64,000 nt of DNA from assembly GCA_024734495.1 (NCBI GenBank), contig JALMQS010000128.1, positions 23,052,875-23,116,874 on the forward strand. Direction: 5' to 3'. The notes beneath the pieces were generated by a model. The model saw nothing but the letters and a program-made list of their open reading frames with translations. It did no database searches and was not told the origin of the DNA. The translations under genes were made by a program, and so were the position numbers. This DNA comes from Forficula auricularia. Its lineage: Eukaryota; Arthropoda; Insecta; Dermaptera; Forficulidae. Position 1 is the first letter of the stretch; each line of letters opens with the position of its first letter. Below, one piece after another: positions 29,860 through 41,191 of this stretch.

Positions 29860-30841
29860 AGAATAACTATCTGAATTATTGAAATTATTTCATTTAAATG
29901 TGAGTGATTATTTATTAAAAAAAAGAAACTATTTTAAAATAAATTTTAATTAAAACCCGGAAGTAATTAAATTATTGCGAAATTTCAGAATTCAAGTTTC
30001 AAACTTCTTGTTGCGTATCTCTGGTGATTTATAAATTAGCGATGATAATTATAGCGAACTTAGACATGGATTCAGATAAGCGGGTTCTCCCACAATATCT
30101 CAGAGCAGAGGGTGAAACGATGGCAGAGATTAATTATAATATAATCGGCCTACCACCACCACTTCTTGAAGTGTTTTTAGCCGGGTGAGGGGTGAAGGGT
30201 GTTGTTATTTCCATAATTCTATCTCGGGGGGGGGGTATGATATCACAGATCGTGAACATCTCATCCCCCTCTTCCCCGTTCTTCCCGATAATGAAATGTT
30301 AAACATCAGCTAATATAAATAAAATTATATTTCAATACGGAAATAAAATAAATAAATACAAATAAATACATTGATATGTTTGCTGTATAATATTTGCTGT
30401 GCATATAATATTTGCTTTCGATTGAACATATGCATATATGTATAAAAAGTAAATAACTAATAATAATAATAATAATAATAAAAAGTCAAAGTTGAAATAT
30501 TTATTCCATTGAATCAAATGGCGATTTAATGAATTATTTCACTTTTCTAATAAAATATGTTGAATTTTTTTTATACACAATTCTTGTGAAAGCAATATAT
30601 AATTGTAATTTATATAGCTGGACTTGGATATCTCGAAAAAATTACTTTTTCACCCTCACTTATAAGGGTTAAAAATAATTTTTCGATTTTTCAATTTAAT
30701 AAATTTAAGTTTCCAAGAATAATATATACTCATAATAAGTATTTAAGATCATTATTCTTTATAAATAAGTTATTCCCTATGAATAAGGGTGCAAAAAGTA
30801 ATTTTTTTTTCGAAATATTTCATTGAAATTATATTTTTTAA
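29860..30841. other. Unrecognised AT-rich spacer
   Basis: Contains an (ATA)n run near 30456-30482, a short G run near 30226-30234 and homopolymers. No credible coding frame and no inverted repeat noticed. Confidence 0.4.
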
Positions 30842-32010
30842 TCTATAAGTATATATAAAATTAAGGTTTTGACTGTTCATTGCTCCAAATCACGGCAAAT
30901 TTTGGTTGCACACGTAAAGTTATGAACGAAAACACACTCAACAAAATTCCTGTCTGTCTGTCTGTCTGTCTGTATGACAGTCTATTTCAGTGGTTTCCGA
31001 GAAAAGCTGCTCACGATTCACGTCAAACGGCTGAAGGGATTATTATGAAATTTCATATTTATATCAGATGTCTTCTAACTTACGTTTTTAGCTATATAAC
31101 GTTTTGATATTTTGACCCCAAAAAGGGGGTTTGGGGAGGGGGGCGGGGCGCACGAATGAAAATTATCAAATAACTCCTAAACTATTAGCTCTACGGCAAA
31201 TTTTATATTGAGCAAAGTTGTAGGGGATGTGTGATTTCTGACAACTTTTGTCTTTAAAAATTCCCCCAAAAACCACCCAATAAGGGGGAGGGTGAAAAAT
31301 ATGTAAATTCTTGCCCTTGGAGCAAACTCAACCAAATTTTGTATACATAATCTGCTGGGCCTCTAGAGAGCTAGAAATGCAAAAACTGGCCACCCGAAAT
31401 GCGGAGGGGGGTCAAAAAATGAAAATTCTTACCCTTAGAGTCAACTTAACCAAATTTTTGTATACATAATCTGTGGGTCACTAGAAGGCTAGAATGCAAA
31501 AAAACTGGGTGCGCAGAGTGGTGTGCTGACGCGGGGGGTGGAGTGGGGGTGGGTTGTGGCATGGGGTGGACGTGTGGTGTGGACCACGGCGGTGGAGTGA
31601 TGGTCGCAGTTGGCGGGGGCTAGGCGGGTGCAGGGGTCACGACGGGGCCTCAGAGTGCCGTGCAGGGTTGGGGGTGGGGGGTTCAGGTGTGGGTCCAACA
31701 TGCAGTGGCGGATGTGCGGGGTTGGGGTCCGAGGTGGGTGGGTGCAGGTTGGAGTGTTGGGGTGGTGGTGTGGTGGCGGGGTTTGGGCACGGGTGCATGG
31801 TGCGGGGGGTGGGTGAGTTTCGGAGGGGTGGTGGGTGGGAGTGGGGGTGAGGTTGGGGTTTGTGGGTTGGGGGTCCGAGGTTGGTGGGTTACAGGATGGA
31901 GTGTTGGGGTAGTGTTGTGGGGGCGGGGGTTGGGCACGGGTGCATGTTGCTGGGGGTAGGGGTGCTGGGTGGGAGTGGAGTGTGAGGGTGGGGTTCGTGG
32001 GTTGGGTGCG
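30842..32010 (+). mobile_element. Helitron-like element with minisatellite and G-rich body, 3' truncated
   Basis: Starts TCTATAAGTATATATAAAAT after A, then CATTGCTCCAAATCACGGCA, AAAGTTATGAACGAAAACAC, (CTGT)n, and GGCTGAAGGGATTATTATGA. A minisatellite of about 115 bp follows (31.3-31.5 kb) and a G-rich tract (31500-32010). It is homologous to the element 41192-43004, but no CTAG end is found. The long frames in the G-rich tract are artefacts of composition. Confidence 0.65.
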
Positions 32011-32229
32011 AAATATTAATGATATTTTATTTTTGAAGTGAAACTTATATAGCTGCTCCAAAGCAAATTGTCCCGGAACTTCACGAAAAGTGAAACTCCT
32101 CCCCTCTCCGACTCCAGAAGAGAAGAATCGCCTCACTCTTTCTTTCCCATAGACCATAGACTACGTGCATGCGCACCGCTAATCTTCAGGTATCGGGTTG
32201 ATTCGATGTGAAACATATTTAATAAAATT

Positions 32230-32545
32230 AAAACTAGATTAGTCCATGGCAGACACAACCGTTACGAAGCAGCTTCTCCGGACAACTGAGATGAGAGTTG
32301 CAAGAGCCAATCCGATTCGAAGGACCCTGCATGACAAAATCCGGAGCGAACACCTTAGGCAGCTTGAGTCGGTCTGCAGTGACATAGTCGATTGTGCTCA
32401 CGGGCAGATGAAGATGCTTGGCTGCTCATGTAGACAGAATGCAAGACGACCGTCTCCCGAAAATTTTGTCAAAAAACCGTCCCGAGGGGGTCTGTAGCCG
32501 TGGAAGACCAAAAAACGATGGAAAGAGAGTTATGACCCTAATGAA
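32230..32545 (+). pseudogene. RTE-like LINE C-terminal fragment
   Basis: The frame 32246-32497 has LLRTTEMRVARANP, RRTLHDKIRSEHLRQL and DIVDCAHGQMK, matching the order TEM..LR.I.G.TL.D.IRSE.IR......DI..W found after the reverse transcriptase of RTE-like LINEs. After the stop, a second frame continues SVGRPKKRWKESYD-like residues (32488-32535), so one frameshift is present. The 5' part is missing. It abuts a 65-bp repeat shared with 14937-15000. Confidence 0.65.
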
Positions 32546-32610
32546 TATACCCTAGTAGCACAATGTTTCAAACTATATAGTAACTAAGTAGTGTCTATAT
32601 AGATTTTGAG
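32546..32610 (+). repeat. 65-bp block shared with 14937-15000
   Basis: TACCCTAGTAGCACAATGTT, then TCAAACTATATAGTAACTA, nearly identical in both places (plus orientation). In one place it is inside a Helitron-like element, in the other directly downstream of a LINE fragment. Origin unknown. Confidence 0.7.
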
Positions 32611-32819
32611 AAGGGTATGTTTTAGAAATATGTGTTCGCACCTTATACGTATAGAAGAATAAAAAGAAGAAATCTAGATTACTAGGTAGAGGTTTCACAA
32701 ATCGTATCTCCTGAAAATGAGTCGTAGCCTTAATTATATATTGAGTCTTGCTCATAAACAAAATTTATTTTATTTGTGAAACTTAGATAATAGTAGTCTT
32801 TTTTGTTAAGGAAGAATGG

Positions 32820-33060
32820 TGTAGGTTCTTTGTGAAACACATTAAATAAAGGGTTAAGAAAATTTTTTGAAAATATTTTTAGAAACTTTTAAAATTTAAA
32901 ATACTAGGTAAGTTTCACATAAATAAAAGATCTGATGCTTGTTTAGCACGACTCTTTATTTATGTAAAACCTACCTAGTATTTTATATTTTAAATTTTCA
33001 AAAGTTTCTAAAAAAAAATTCAAAAATTTTCTCTACTTTATTTAATAGTAGTCTAATTTT
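32820..33060. mobile_element. 240-bp foldback MITE
   Basis: AGAAACTTTTAAAATTTAAA, then ATACTAGGTAAGTTTCACAT, returns inverted after a short loop near 32935-32955. The loop GATGCTTGTTTAGCACGACT resembles GATGCTTATTAGCATGACTC at 10585-10604, where a degraded half copy sits in the ankyrin intron. Confidence 0.72.
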
Positions 33061-33180
33061 ATTTAATTAATTAAATCAAATATAGGTAATGCTAAATATC
33101 ATTGGTGAAATACAATCTACTTTAAAAGTTGTTTTGGGATTATTTTAATTGATAGCTTAGTTTAAGTTTGATTGTTGAAA

Positions 33181-33340
33181 TTTTTTTTATTTTTTTGGCT
33201 TTTCGGCCTTTCTAGCCATAAGCCATTTACGATACTATTTATTTTATTCAAATTTGTCTCTACACCGGGGGTCAGATTTTAGCCGGATGCCTCGAGTCGG
33301 ATTCGAGACCTGGGTCCAATTGGTTAGCAGTTACCTGTTT
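33181..33340 (-). mobile_element. SINE S1, 5'-truncated copy
   Basis: T run, GGCTTTTCGGCCTTTCTAGC, CATAAGCCATTTACGATACT, GGGGGTCAGATTTTAGCCGG, then a diverged box B region; the tRNA-like head beyond about 33340 is lost. Confidence 0.8.
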
Positions 33341-33838
33341 GTTTGTTTTTTATTCCTTTATCATGACAACGTGTAAAAATTTAATAAAATATGTTTTAAT
33401 GAAAACACTTGATTAAAATAAATGTATTAGATAATATTAAAATTCTTATCTAATTTTATGAAAAAACGCGGATTTTTTATTTTATTTTTTTCCAAATTAG
33501 AATGTGCAATTAAGAGAAGTGATTATCTTGTTTGTGCTTGAAGCTCTCTAGAGAGACAGAGACAGAGAGAAAGTGAATACATGGCATTTTCTTTTTTTCA
33601 TCTCCTCTCTTCTTTTTTGTTTTGAAAATTAAATTATTCGTTTTTTAATAAAAAAAATTTAAAAAAAGTTTAAAAAAAAATTAAATTGGAAGACCAAGTT
33701 GGAGAATTAATGAAAGAGAAATGTAATTTAAGAAAGATAAATAATTATGTATTCATCAGGGAATCAATTAACCTTCACTGCGAAGACAAACAAAAAATAT
33801 TACAAAATAAACATAAAGTAAGAAAACTAACTCTAGGA
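33341..33838. other. Unrecognised spacer
   Basis: AT-rich with purine-rich GAGAGACAGAGACAGAGAG near 33550. No credible gene. Confidence 0.4.
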
Positions 33839-34110
33839 CAGCGGTGTCCAACTTTTTTGGATTTCTTGGGTCATATTTTAACCCTAGAACACACAAGATT
33901 TTTCACAAACAGACATTTTTGAGCCGGTCCTTTCAGGCCCACTATATGTTTAATTCGTTTATAAAACATTTTTCAATAATTATATTAATTTTTATTGTTA
34001 AATTATATCAAGTTTATAAAAATATATAATAAATCAATACTTTTTTTACTGTTTTTACTGTTTTAATGCACAGTAAAAACCCCAGGGCTAGAAAGGCCCG
34101 GCCTCTTATG
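33839..34110 (+). mobile_element. hAT-type terminus, fragment
   Basis: CAGCGGTGTCCAACTTTTTT has the form of a hAT terminal repeat, and GAGCCGGTCCTTTCAGGCCC follows. No matching right end or target duplication was found; a GC-rich CAGGGCTAGAAAGGCCCGGC lies at 34083-34102. Confidence 0.35.
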
Positions 34111-34257
34111 ACTTTGTGTTTGTAAAATGGTTCCAACAAAAAATTTGGTATATACAATTTTTTTTGAGAACAACTCTTTAAAAATACTTTAATTGTGTAT
34201 TAATGCATGTGAGGTTGTCCTCTGCACAAATTGCTAATAAATATTTATATATATTTA

Positions 34258-35068
34258 TCTGCGGCGGTTGGTGACTTTTCAACTAGGGAATGCTATGCAA
34301 AAAAGCACCCTTCATTTTTTTAATTTTTTTTTAATCTTCGTTTTTTTGCAAATTTCATCTAATTCGGCATAATTTTTGTTATTTTTTAAATTTAACATTA
34401 GATTTTTTTAAATATATTTTGGGACCTTCGCTCCAAACTGATCCTGCTTTGTGTGAGTGAGGGTTGGAGTTAGAAATTAAATCTTTTGACTTAAGCTCCA
34501 CAGTCCCTGAGATGGGTATCGACCATCGTCCACAGTGAATCAGCCTGTCCCATAAGAAAATCTTAAATATAATCAAATTCTATTGCTATAAGCAAGCTAT
34601 GACTTGTCTATAGCTCTCTTAGTTATTTCCGATCTTATATAGTGAGAGTTCTTAGAAATGGTTTAGTCCAAAGATTCTCGAATCATCTTTATTTATTCCT
34701 TTTTTGTATTATTACTATTTTAATAGTTTTTCAATAAGAACAATTTTTATTCGACTAAAACCCGTCTGGACTTGTCCTTGACATGCTTGAACTGGAAAAT
34801 ATAGCAGGCAGGGACTTCAAAACTTTTATCCGCACCTTTTTCGGAGCCCCTTAAAACTATATAAGCATTTTATTTCATTTCCAGAACCAATATACTTTTC
34901 AAAACAAAAAATGTTTTTTTATAGAAATATTTGAAATAACGAATAATAATTTGAAAATTTAAAGATCCTCCTTAAATGTTGAAGTCGACCTTATATATTT
35001 ATGAAAATACTCTAAATGCTAGAAATTTTAGGGATGGGCCTCATCCACAGCATCCATGGACCGCAAGC
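34258..35068 (-). mobile_element. hAT-type non-autonomous element (family H1), minus copy
   Basis: Minus strand starts GGCTTGCGGTCCATGGATGC and ends with CCCTAGTTGAAAAGTCACCA then CCGCCGC. Interior blocks (GTCTGGACTTGTCCTTGACA, GCAGGCAGGGACTTC, GTGAATCAGCCTGTC) match 59759-61322. The CAG/CTG ends are mutated and no exact duplication is visible. Other fragments are at 44.72-44.86 and 46.75-46.96 kb. Confidence 0.65.
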
Positions 35069-35078
35069 CTCTGAAATA

Positions 35079-35079
<1 letters not shown>

Positions 35080-35116
<37 letters not shown>
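35080..35116. repeat. (TA)n microsatellite
   Basis: Pure TA repeat directly beside the hAT terminus. Longer TA runs are at 46681-46744, 29561-29590 and 53010-53041, mostly at transposon boundaries. Confidence 0.9.
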
Positions 35117-35122
<6 letters not shown>

Positions 35123-35749
35123 TGTTAGTTACTATAAAAGTCTATTAATTTTATTTCAGCTACGGAAGCAAAAAGTAGACAAATAGTATATATAGAATTT
35201 CTCCTATTTGCTCGCAAGTATATTTTTACTCATTTTAAAGTGGAAAAGTGATCCTTCCCCTCAACAATTTGTAGCACGGATAAATAAATTAATTCCGAGT
35301 GCAATGTGTCTATATTAGGATAAATATAGTGAAGATCACGTGTACGCTATAGAGTGCTTGGTTAATTTTAACTCAATTATTTTAGTTTCTGAATAAGTAA
35401 ATAATTAATCGCATTAATGAAAATACATTTTTGAACTCTCTTAATTCTAACACCATCAAATTAGCTTCTATTTTTTCAAAACTATTTAGAAGTATGAACG
35501 ATAATTTTATATGTATAATAGAACGCGAGTTTTCAATTAAGAATAAAACCTTTGTGATCTTCGACAGTCCCGAGAATTGTTTTTATCTAAAAATTTTGAT
35601 AAATATTTGAAAAACAGTCCTATATCTGACCTTTTATTAATTGAATTTTTGTACAAAAATAATTAATTAATCATTAACAAAAGATTAGAGATGGCCTGTT
35701 TCCTATATTTATCAAAAAATTTTAGAGAAAAATAATTTGTCGTAAATAC

Positions 35750-36447
35750 AGGGTGGGCCATAAAGATCTATCACATTTTGAAGAGGTATAAAAAATGAAA
35801 AAATTTAACTATAAAAAAAAATGAATATATTTTTGAAAAGAACATAAAATAATTTTTTTTTAATGTGTTTTAAACATTATCAGACGAAAAGGGGGAGGGG
35901 TCAAAAATAAAAAATCTAACCCTTTGGTCCAAACTCAACCAAATTTTGAATACATATTCTGTGGACTACCAGAAGACTAGAAATGCAAAAACTAACCAAA
36001 TTTTGTATACATTGTTTGGTCGAAACGGCTAGAATTTTCATTTTTGACCTCCTCCCCCCATTTTGGATGGTTAGTTTTTGCATTTCTAGCCTTCTGGGGA
36101 TCCACAGAATAAGTATACAAAATTTGGCTGAGTTTGGTCGAAAGGGCTAGAATTTTCATTTCTGACCCTCCCTCCCGCCCATTTTGGGTGGTTAGTTTTT
36201 GCATTTCTAGCTTTCTGGGGGTCCACAGAATAAGTATACAAAATTTGGTTGAGTTTGGTCGAATAGGCTAAAATTTTCATTTCTGACCACCCCCCCCCCT
36301 TTTCAATCTGATACATATGTTTAAAACACATTTAAAAAAATATATATATTTTATGTACCTACTTTTCAAAAATATATTCAGTTTTTTTCTACATAAATAT
36401 TTTCATTTTTTTTATATCTCTTCAATATATAGTAGATCTTTATGTAA
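35750..36447. mobile_element. Foldback with CAGGGTGGGCCATAAAGAT end and minisatellite core
   Basis: The left arm (35752-35880: AAAGATCTATCACATTTTGA, GAGGTATAAAAAATGAAAA, AAACATTATCAGA) returns inverted at 36305-36440. TA precedes the left end. Between the arms are about three units of a 115-bp minisatellite (CCTCCC-rich spacer, TTAGTTTTTGCATTTCTAGC, CCACAGAATAAGTATACAAA). The same minisatellite occurs inside Helitron-like elements at 31.3, 42.7 and 49.1 kb. Confidence 0.7.
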
Positions 36448-36654
36448 TTGCATCTTCAAAACAATCTGTATCATTGTCTATTTTTAAAATATTTATTTAT
36501 TTATTGTAAGCAACTAAACTTTCTAAAGTTCCATTGATAAAGGGAGAAATTATCCCAAAAAGTTTGGGATTTTGAATAAACGTTTTAAGATTGTTTTCTA
36601 TAGAATTTGCATATTTAATTATAAAAATAATCAATACAATTTTTTCTATATATT

Positions 36655-36712
36655 TATGTTTATATTCATCAAGCAGAGGACAACTTCATTGATTTCTTTC
36701 TCTTTATGAAAG
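36655..36712 (-). repeat. Module B copy
   Basis: TTTATATTCATCAAGCAGAG and GACAACTTCATTGATTTC on the plus strand, that is, module B on the minus strand. No ribozyme palindrome is attached here. Confidence 0.6.
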
Positions 36713-37690
36713 TTAAAACTTTTTTTACTTTATTTGGAAATTGAAAACGCAAAACTCAATTGAATATTCATGCTCTCTATCTTTCAATGAATTTAGTTAA
36801 GTAAATTAAAAGAGATGTTTTTGCATAATATGAGAAAATTTATTAACATTAAATACTTAATCTACTTATTGCTAAATACTTTTACTACCATCGTTTTACT
36901 AGGGAAGGGATTTTTTCCCCTGTTTTAAATGAGCAGCTCTGGCTGTCTGGTACTTGTACCCTTTACTGGGAACCCAACACCCACATCACATAGAATTTTT
37001 ATGCTTCACCACCGTTAAAATTTATTTCCCAAGATAAAGGGAAGATAATTAAATTTTGCAAAATTTAATTAAAAATATATTAGAAAAGTTCTAAAAATAA
37101 TGTTATAGAATTAAAAACAATAATAAAAATAATAATAATAATTATATAAGTGGAGTAAAAAATGTCTTTCAAGACTCAGTACGCTCTCCATCTATGGGGG
37201 GTGGACAAGGGAATGCGTCATTATTTTAAGTCTTATGAGGATCCAATACTAAGAGCTCAGTAATATATTCAAATATAAAATACTATTATTATTTTCAAAT
37301 TGATCCAACACAAAATATTCTTGATTCTTCAAAAAATTTATATATATATGTATATGTATAATAAACAAGTATAAATATATTAATATTATTATAAAATTCT
37401 TCCAGAACTTAAGTGAATTAATTTTTAAATGAAAAAGCTTTTTTAGTCACAAACTAAAAATTATTGTCTTTTATTAGTTTGTGACTAAAAAAACCTTTCA
37501 ATTTAAAAATAATGAATATTATTATTTTATTAATTGTGACTTGTTGGCTAATGATTATTACTTAATGTTGTATAAGCTGTGTATCATTACAAATTATGAA
37601 ATTTTTAGTAATTTCAAATATTTAGATGGCATATGCTTCTTCATCCGTGGAATCCGTTCATATTGGTGAGTTGAATCACTTGCACTTTTG
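36713..37690. other. Unrecognised spacer with one hairpin
   Basis: A small hairpin at 37440-37491 (TTTAGTCACAAACTAAAAAT and inverse) and a GACTCAGTACGCT repeat end near 37173. The 62-codon frame at 37481 begins inside the hairpin and has no recognised motif. Confidence 0.4.
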
Positions 37691-37734
37691 AACAAGTGTT
37701 CATTTGAATCGTTTTCTATCTTCAATCTTGAAAA

Positions 37735-37845
37735 TGACCCCATGAGAAATAACACATTGAATACTTCTAATTAAAAGACCTATATTGAAGGCCAAGCCTT
37801 CGTAGCTATAGTCTCAAACAAATTAATTATATATATATATATATA
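37735..37845 (+). repeat. Right half of a ribozyme palindrome, decayed
   Basis: CCCATGAGAAATAACACATT, AATTAAAAGACC, then GAAGGCCAAGCCTTC and CTATAGTCTCAAACAAATTA (37780-37823). Stem II is perfect, but CTGATGA has become CCTATAT and GAAA has become GTAG, so the core is dead. Confidence 0.6.
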
Positions 37846-37852
37846 TTCATTA

Positions 37853-38495
37853 GGGTGGTCATTATTTTGGATATTTTCGAATTTTTATGCTGCTCGAGGC
37901 TCATGTGTTTTGGAATAAATAAAGGAAAATATCCCGAAAGTTTCAAGTCTTTATTTCAATTTTAACCTATGCCCCACAGAGATTTAATTTTTCCATCAAA
38001 ATAACATGGGGTTTTTGGCATTGATCGATCAATTTTTTATCCGGCCAAAGTATTTGTTCAAAAAATTTGAAACTCTGTAGACTTTATCGTTATAACAGTA
38101 ACTATCCTTCACGAATTTTTACAGATTTTTATCTATTATAATTTTAGAGTTACAGCTAGATAAAATACTGCTATATCTTAGTGTTAGTAAGTTATAGATT
38201 CAAAAATTATAATAGCTGAAAAATCTCTAAAAATTATTAAGGATACTTACTATTTATTATAAGGATAAAGTTTGCAGAGTTTCAGATTTTTTGAACCCTT
38301 ACTTTGGCCGGAGTAACAAATTGTTCCTTCAATGCCAAAAACCCCATGTTATTTAGATGGGAAACTTAGATCGCGCTGTGGGGCACAGGTTAAAATTGAG
38401 ATAGAGACTTGAAACTTGCGGATATGTTTGTTTATTTATTTCGAGGCATATAAGCCTCTGGCTGCATAAAAATATTCAAAATAAGGACCACGTTA
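37853..38495. mobile_element. TA-flanked foldback, copy 2
   Basis: AGGGTGGTCATTATTTTGGA to the inverted AAATAAGGACCAC-type end, arms about 300 bp meeting near 38180. Same family as 12.83-13.64 kb, without the nested module A. Arms contain AACATGGGGTTTTTGGCATT in both directions. Confidence 0.75.
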
Positions 38496-39689
38496 TGCAT
38501 AAGTGAAATTGGTTGATAGCTTTCTCTGAAATTCCGGGACAGATTAACATTCAACGGGGATTATGCACAGCAACTTCTATTCCTGGACAATCCCGGCCAA
38601 TCCAGGACGCTTGGCAACCCTAACTGTGAGTGATATTTTTATCTCGATTGAAACACCAGAAGTGGACTAATTTGAAAGGGGTAAATTGTTAAGATAATTT
38701 CATATAAGATGAGGTTGTAAGTGAAAGTATTGTCAGTTGAATTTTTTTATAAAATTTACATTTAAATTGAAAAATATAGGTATAGATACATTGTTTTGAG
38801 TTTTAGGTATCAATTTGTGTTATAATTATGACATAATTAGAAATCCGAGAAAGTGTTACACCATAATGAAATTGGATATGATAATCAAAGAGCTCTGAGA
38901 TCATTTTCATTATGATTGAAACAAACATTCTATATACATATATATATTATTTTTTTGTATTGTGACAACGAGACACGCGGCTTTTATTAACCGTGTGTTG
39001 TTAATAATAATAAACCGGCACACAGACCAATTATAGTTAGGTGAAAATGAACATGACCAATAGACATTTCATCTTGTCCGTTCATTTGGGATTTGATTCC
39101 AAATGATCGGCCCCTGTGCACTGCTCGCACGCTTAATAATTCTCTGTGGAAATACGAAATCCATGTCAACTGGTATAGCAGTATCTAAAATCGATTTTCA
39201 ATTATCTGATTCACCAAATTAGATATTTCACAGAAATGACCCTTAGTAGAATCGAATTTAACCTTGAAATGGGCTCATTAAATCTTATACTATTAAATGA
39301 ACAATTCTTGTTCTTCGGTTTCTCCACAACAGTTCTAATCATTAACCAGAAAATTACAGATTAGAGTTTTTTTGGGTCGACAAATCGATTTGTCAACGTC
39401 TCATTTTCGGGTAACTTTAGTTGGTTTTTTCTTAATTAAACTAATTATTCACAGATATGTTTTTTAAATCTTGAATTTTCATCTCGATTTTGGAACAAAA
39501 GACCCTTAGAGATTACCAAATAAAAATCAATATTGTCATTAAAGTTTCAAAAAAAAAAAAAAAAATTGCAATGGATCGTTGCTAAACTTTATCCAAATTA
39601 ATTTGAAATGTCAATATGTTAATTCCTTTATTATTTATTAGATATCACTTGCAATTTGTAGTTCATGTTGAGTTTAATTCAAAAATAAT
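38496..39689. other. Unrecognised, with transposon-like ends
   Basis: CAATCCAGGACGCTTGGCAA then CCCTAACTG (38600-38627) looks like the inverted end of a CAGTTAGGGTTGCCA-type element. 39575-39650 is related to 53.97-54.04 kb (GGATCGTTGC, TTCCTTTATTATT). No coding. Confidence 0.35.
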
Positions 39690-40485
39690 CATCAATGTCT
39701 AAAAAATTTTATTTCTGAGTTATTTTAGACAGTTTGTAAGATCTACCAATTCAGCTTTCATCTTTAAAAATTAATAATAATTAAACTATTGTTTGTAGAA
39801 TTAATTTGATCAATCAGAACACTTAATTAGACATTAAAGAATCTTGTTTAATGATAAAAATTCAAATTTTATATCCAGAATACTTATAATAATTGTTTAA
39901 TTCTGAAAATCAAAAAGTTGTTAATACTCAATTTTTTCAAATAGAACATGGCATAAATTTTAGTATTTTTGAATTCTAGATAAAAATCCAATAGAAGTTT
40001 ATTAAATATTTCCTAACCAAAAATGAATAGTTTTTTAAATAAAAAATATTTTAAATTTCACTCGTCCAGATCTTAATTATTTATCCATAATAAATAAGAT
40101 CTAAAAGAGTGAAATTTAAAATATTTTTTATTTAAAAACTATTCATTTTAGGTATAGGGAATATTTAATAAGCTCTTATTGGATTTTTATGTAGAATTCA
40201 AAAATACTAAAATTTATGTCATGTTCCATTTGAAAAAAATGAGTATTAACAACTTTTTGATTTTCAGAAATAAACGATTATTATGGTCATCCTCTATAAA
40301 AAAATTTGAATTTTTATGATTCAGTAAGATTCTTTCAAGTCTAATTAAGAGTTATAATTGATCAAATTAATTCTACAAACAATAGTAATTATTATTAATT
40401 TTTAAAGATGAACGCTAAATTGGTAGATTTTACAAACTGTCTAAAATAACTCAGAAATGATAAGTTTTAGACATCAAGTGCATTA
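39690..40485. mobile_element. 800-bp foldback with about 375-bp arms
   Basis: The left arm 39695-40070 is inverted in 40090-40480 (ATGTCTAAAA, GAGTTATTTTAGACAGTTTG, AATTAATTTGATCAATC, AAAAAGTTGTTAATACTCA, AAATTTTAGTATTTTTGAAT, AAATATTTTAAATTTCACTC). The loop near 40075-40085 is very short. Divergence between arms is modest. No coding; class unknown. Confidence 0.8.
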
Positions 40486-40779
40486 TATAAAATAATCTTA
40501 GTTTTTAACTCTTAATCTAATGATGCAAAAATATTTGGGGAGTTCCATAGAAAATAAGAATGTTAATGGCGATTTCGGCAAATCAGAAAGTGTCCAAAAG
40601 TTGTTAATAATTTATTTAAAAAGAGCATATTCCAAAACATAAATATGTCAAAGTTTAAAATTTTCTCTCAACTCTCTCCATGAAAACTTTTAATGAACGA
40701 GTTCTGTCGAACACCCTGTATAATATAAAATAGCCAAAATTGCTTTTTCTAATTCGAATTGAAGAAAAGAGTAAAAGTT

Positions 40780-41110
40780 TCTCAAAGCTCGATACGCTGC
40801 ATTTTCGGTAAATTAATAATTTTAATTGATCAATGGCTAAATCAACTATTCATTTCGATTTAATATTCTCTTACCTAGAGTCAAAAGGTCGTTTCTAGAA
40901 TAATAGAAATTAAAACATTAATCTCCAATAGCTTGAAACAGGACTGAACTTGTATTCGGCATCCATGGAATGTTTTATCTCTAAAGGAAAAGAGATCATT
41001 CATTCTATCCGCGCCCTTTTTACTCATTTTCCTCGATTCCTCTAATGAAAGATTCGCTCACCCGCACATTAATTAAATAAGAACTAAAGTGAAAACTTAT
41101 TTACTCTAGA
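40780..41110. repeat. GACTCGGTACGCT-family repeat, second copy
   Basis: CTCGATACGCTGCATTTTCG, AATTAATAATTTTAATTGAT, ATTCTCTTACCTAGAGTCAA, then TGAAAGATTCGCTCACCCGC. Left half matches 14.39-14.5 kb; the right half is inverted at 44.18-44.22 kb. Confidence 0.5.
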
Positions 41111-41191
41111 GACGCCTTTTGAAGTAATTCTTAATAAACTTAAATATAAAATAAACAATCCAGCTACCTCTATTGCGAATTATATATAAAA

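Noticed and set aside
31489..32157. 222-codon minus-strand frame rich in Pro, Thr and His, and overlapping plus-strand Gly/Trp-rich frames
   Set aside because: The frames lie in a G-rich tract of a Helitron-like element. Simple composition removes stop codons; there is no domain, and related tracts elsewhere do not keep the frame.
35992..36331. Two overlapping frames with repeated KMKILALSTKLSQILYTYS-like text
   Set aside because: Read-through of the 115-bp minisatellite; repetition reflects the DNA repeat, not a protein repeat.
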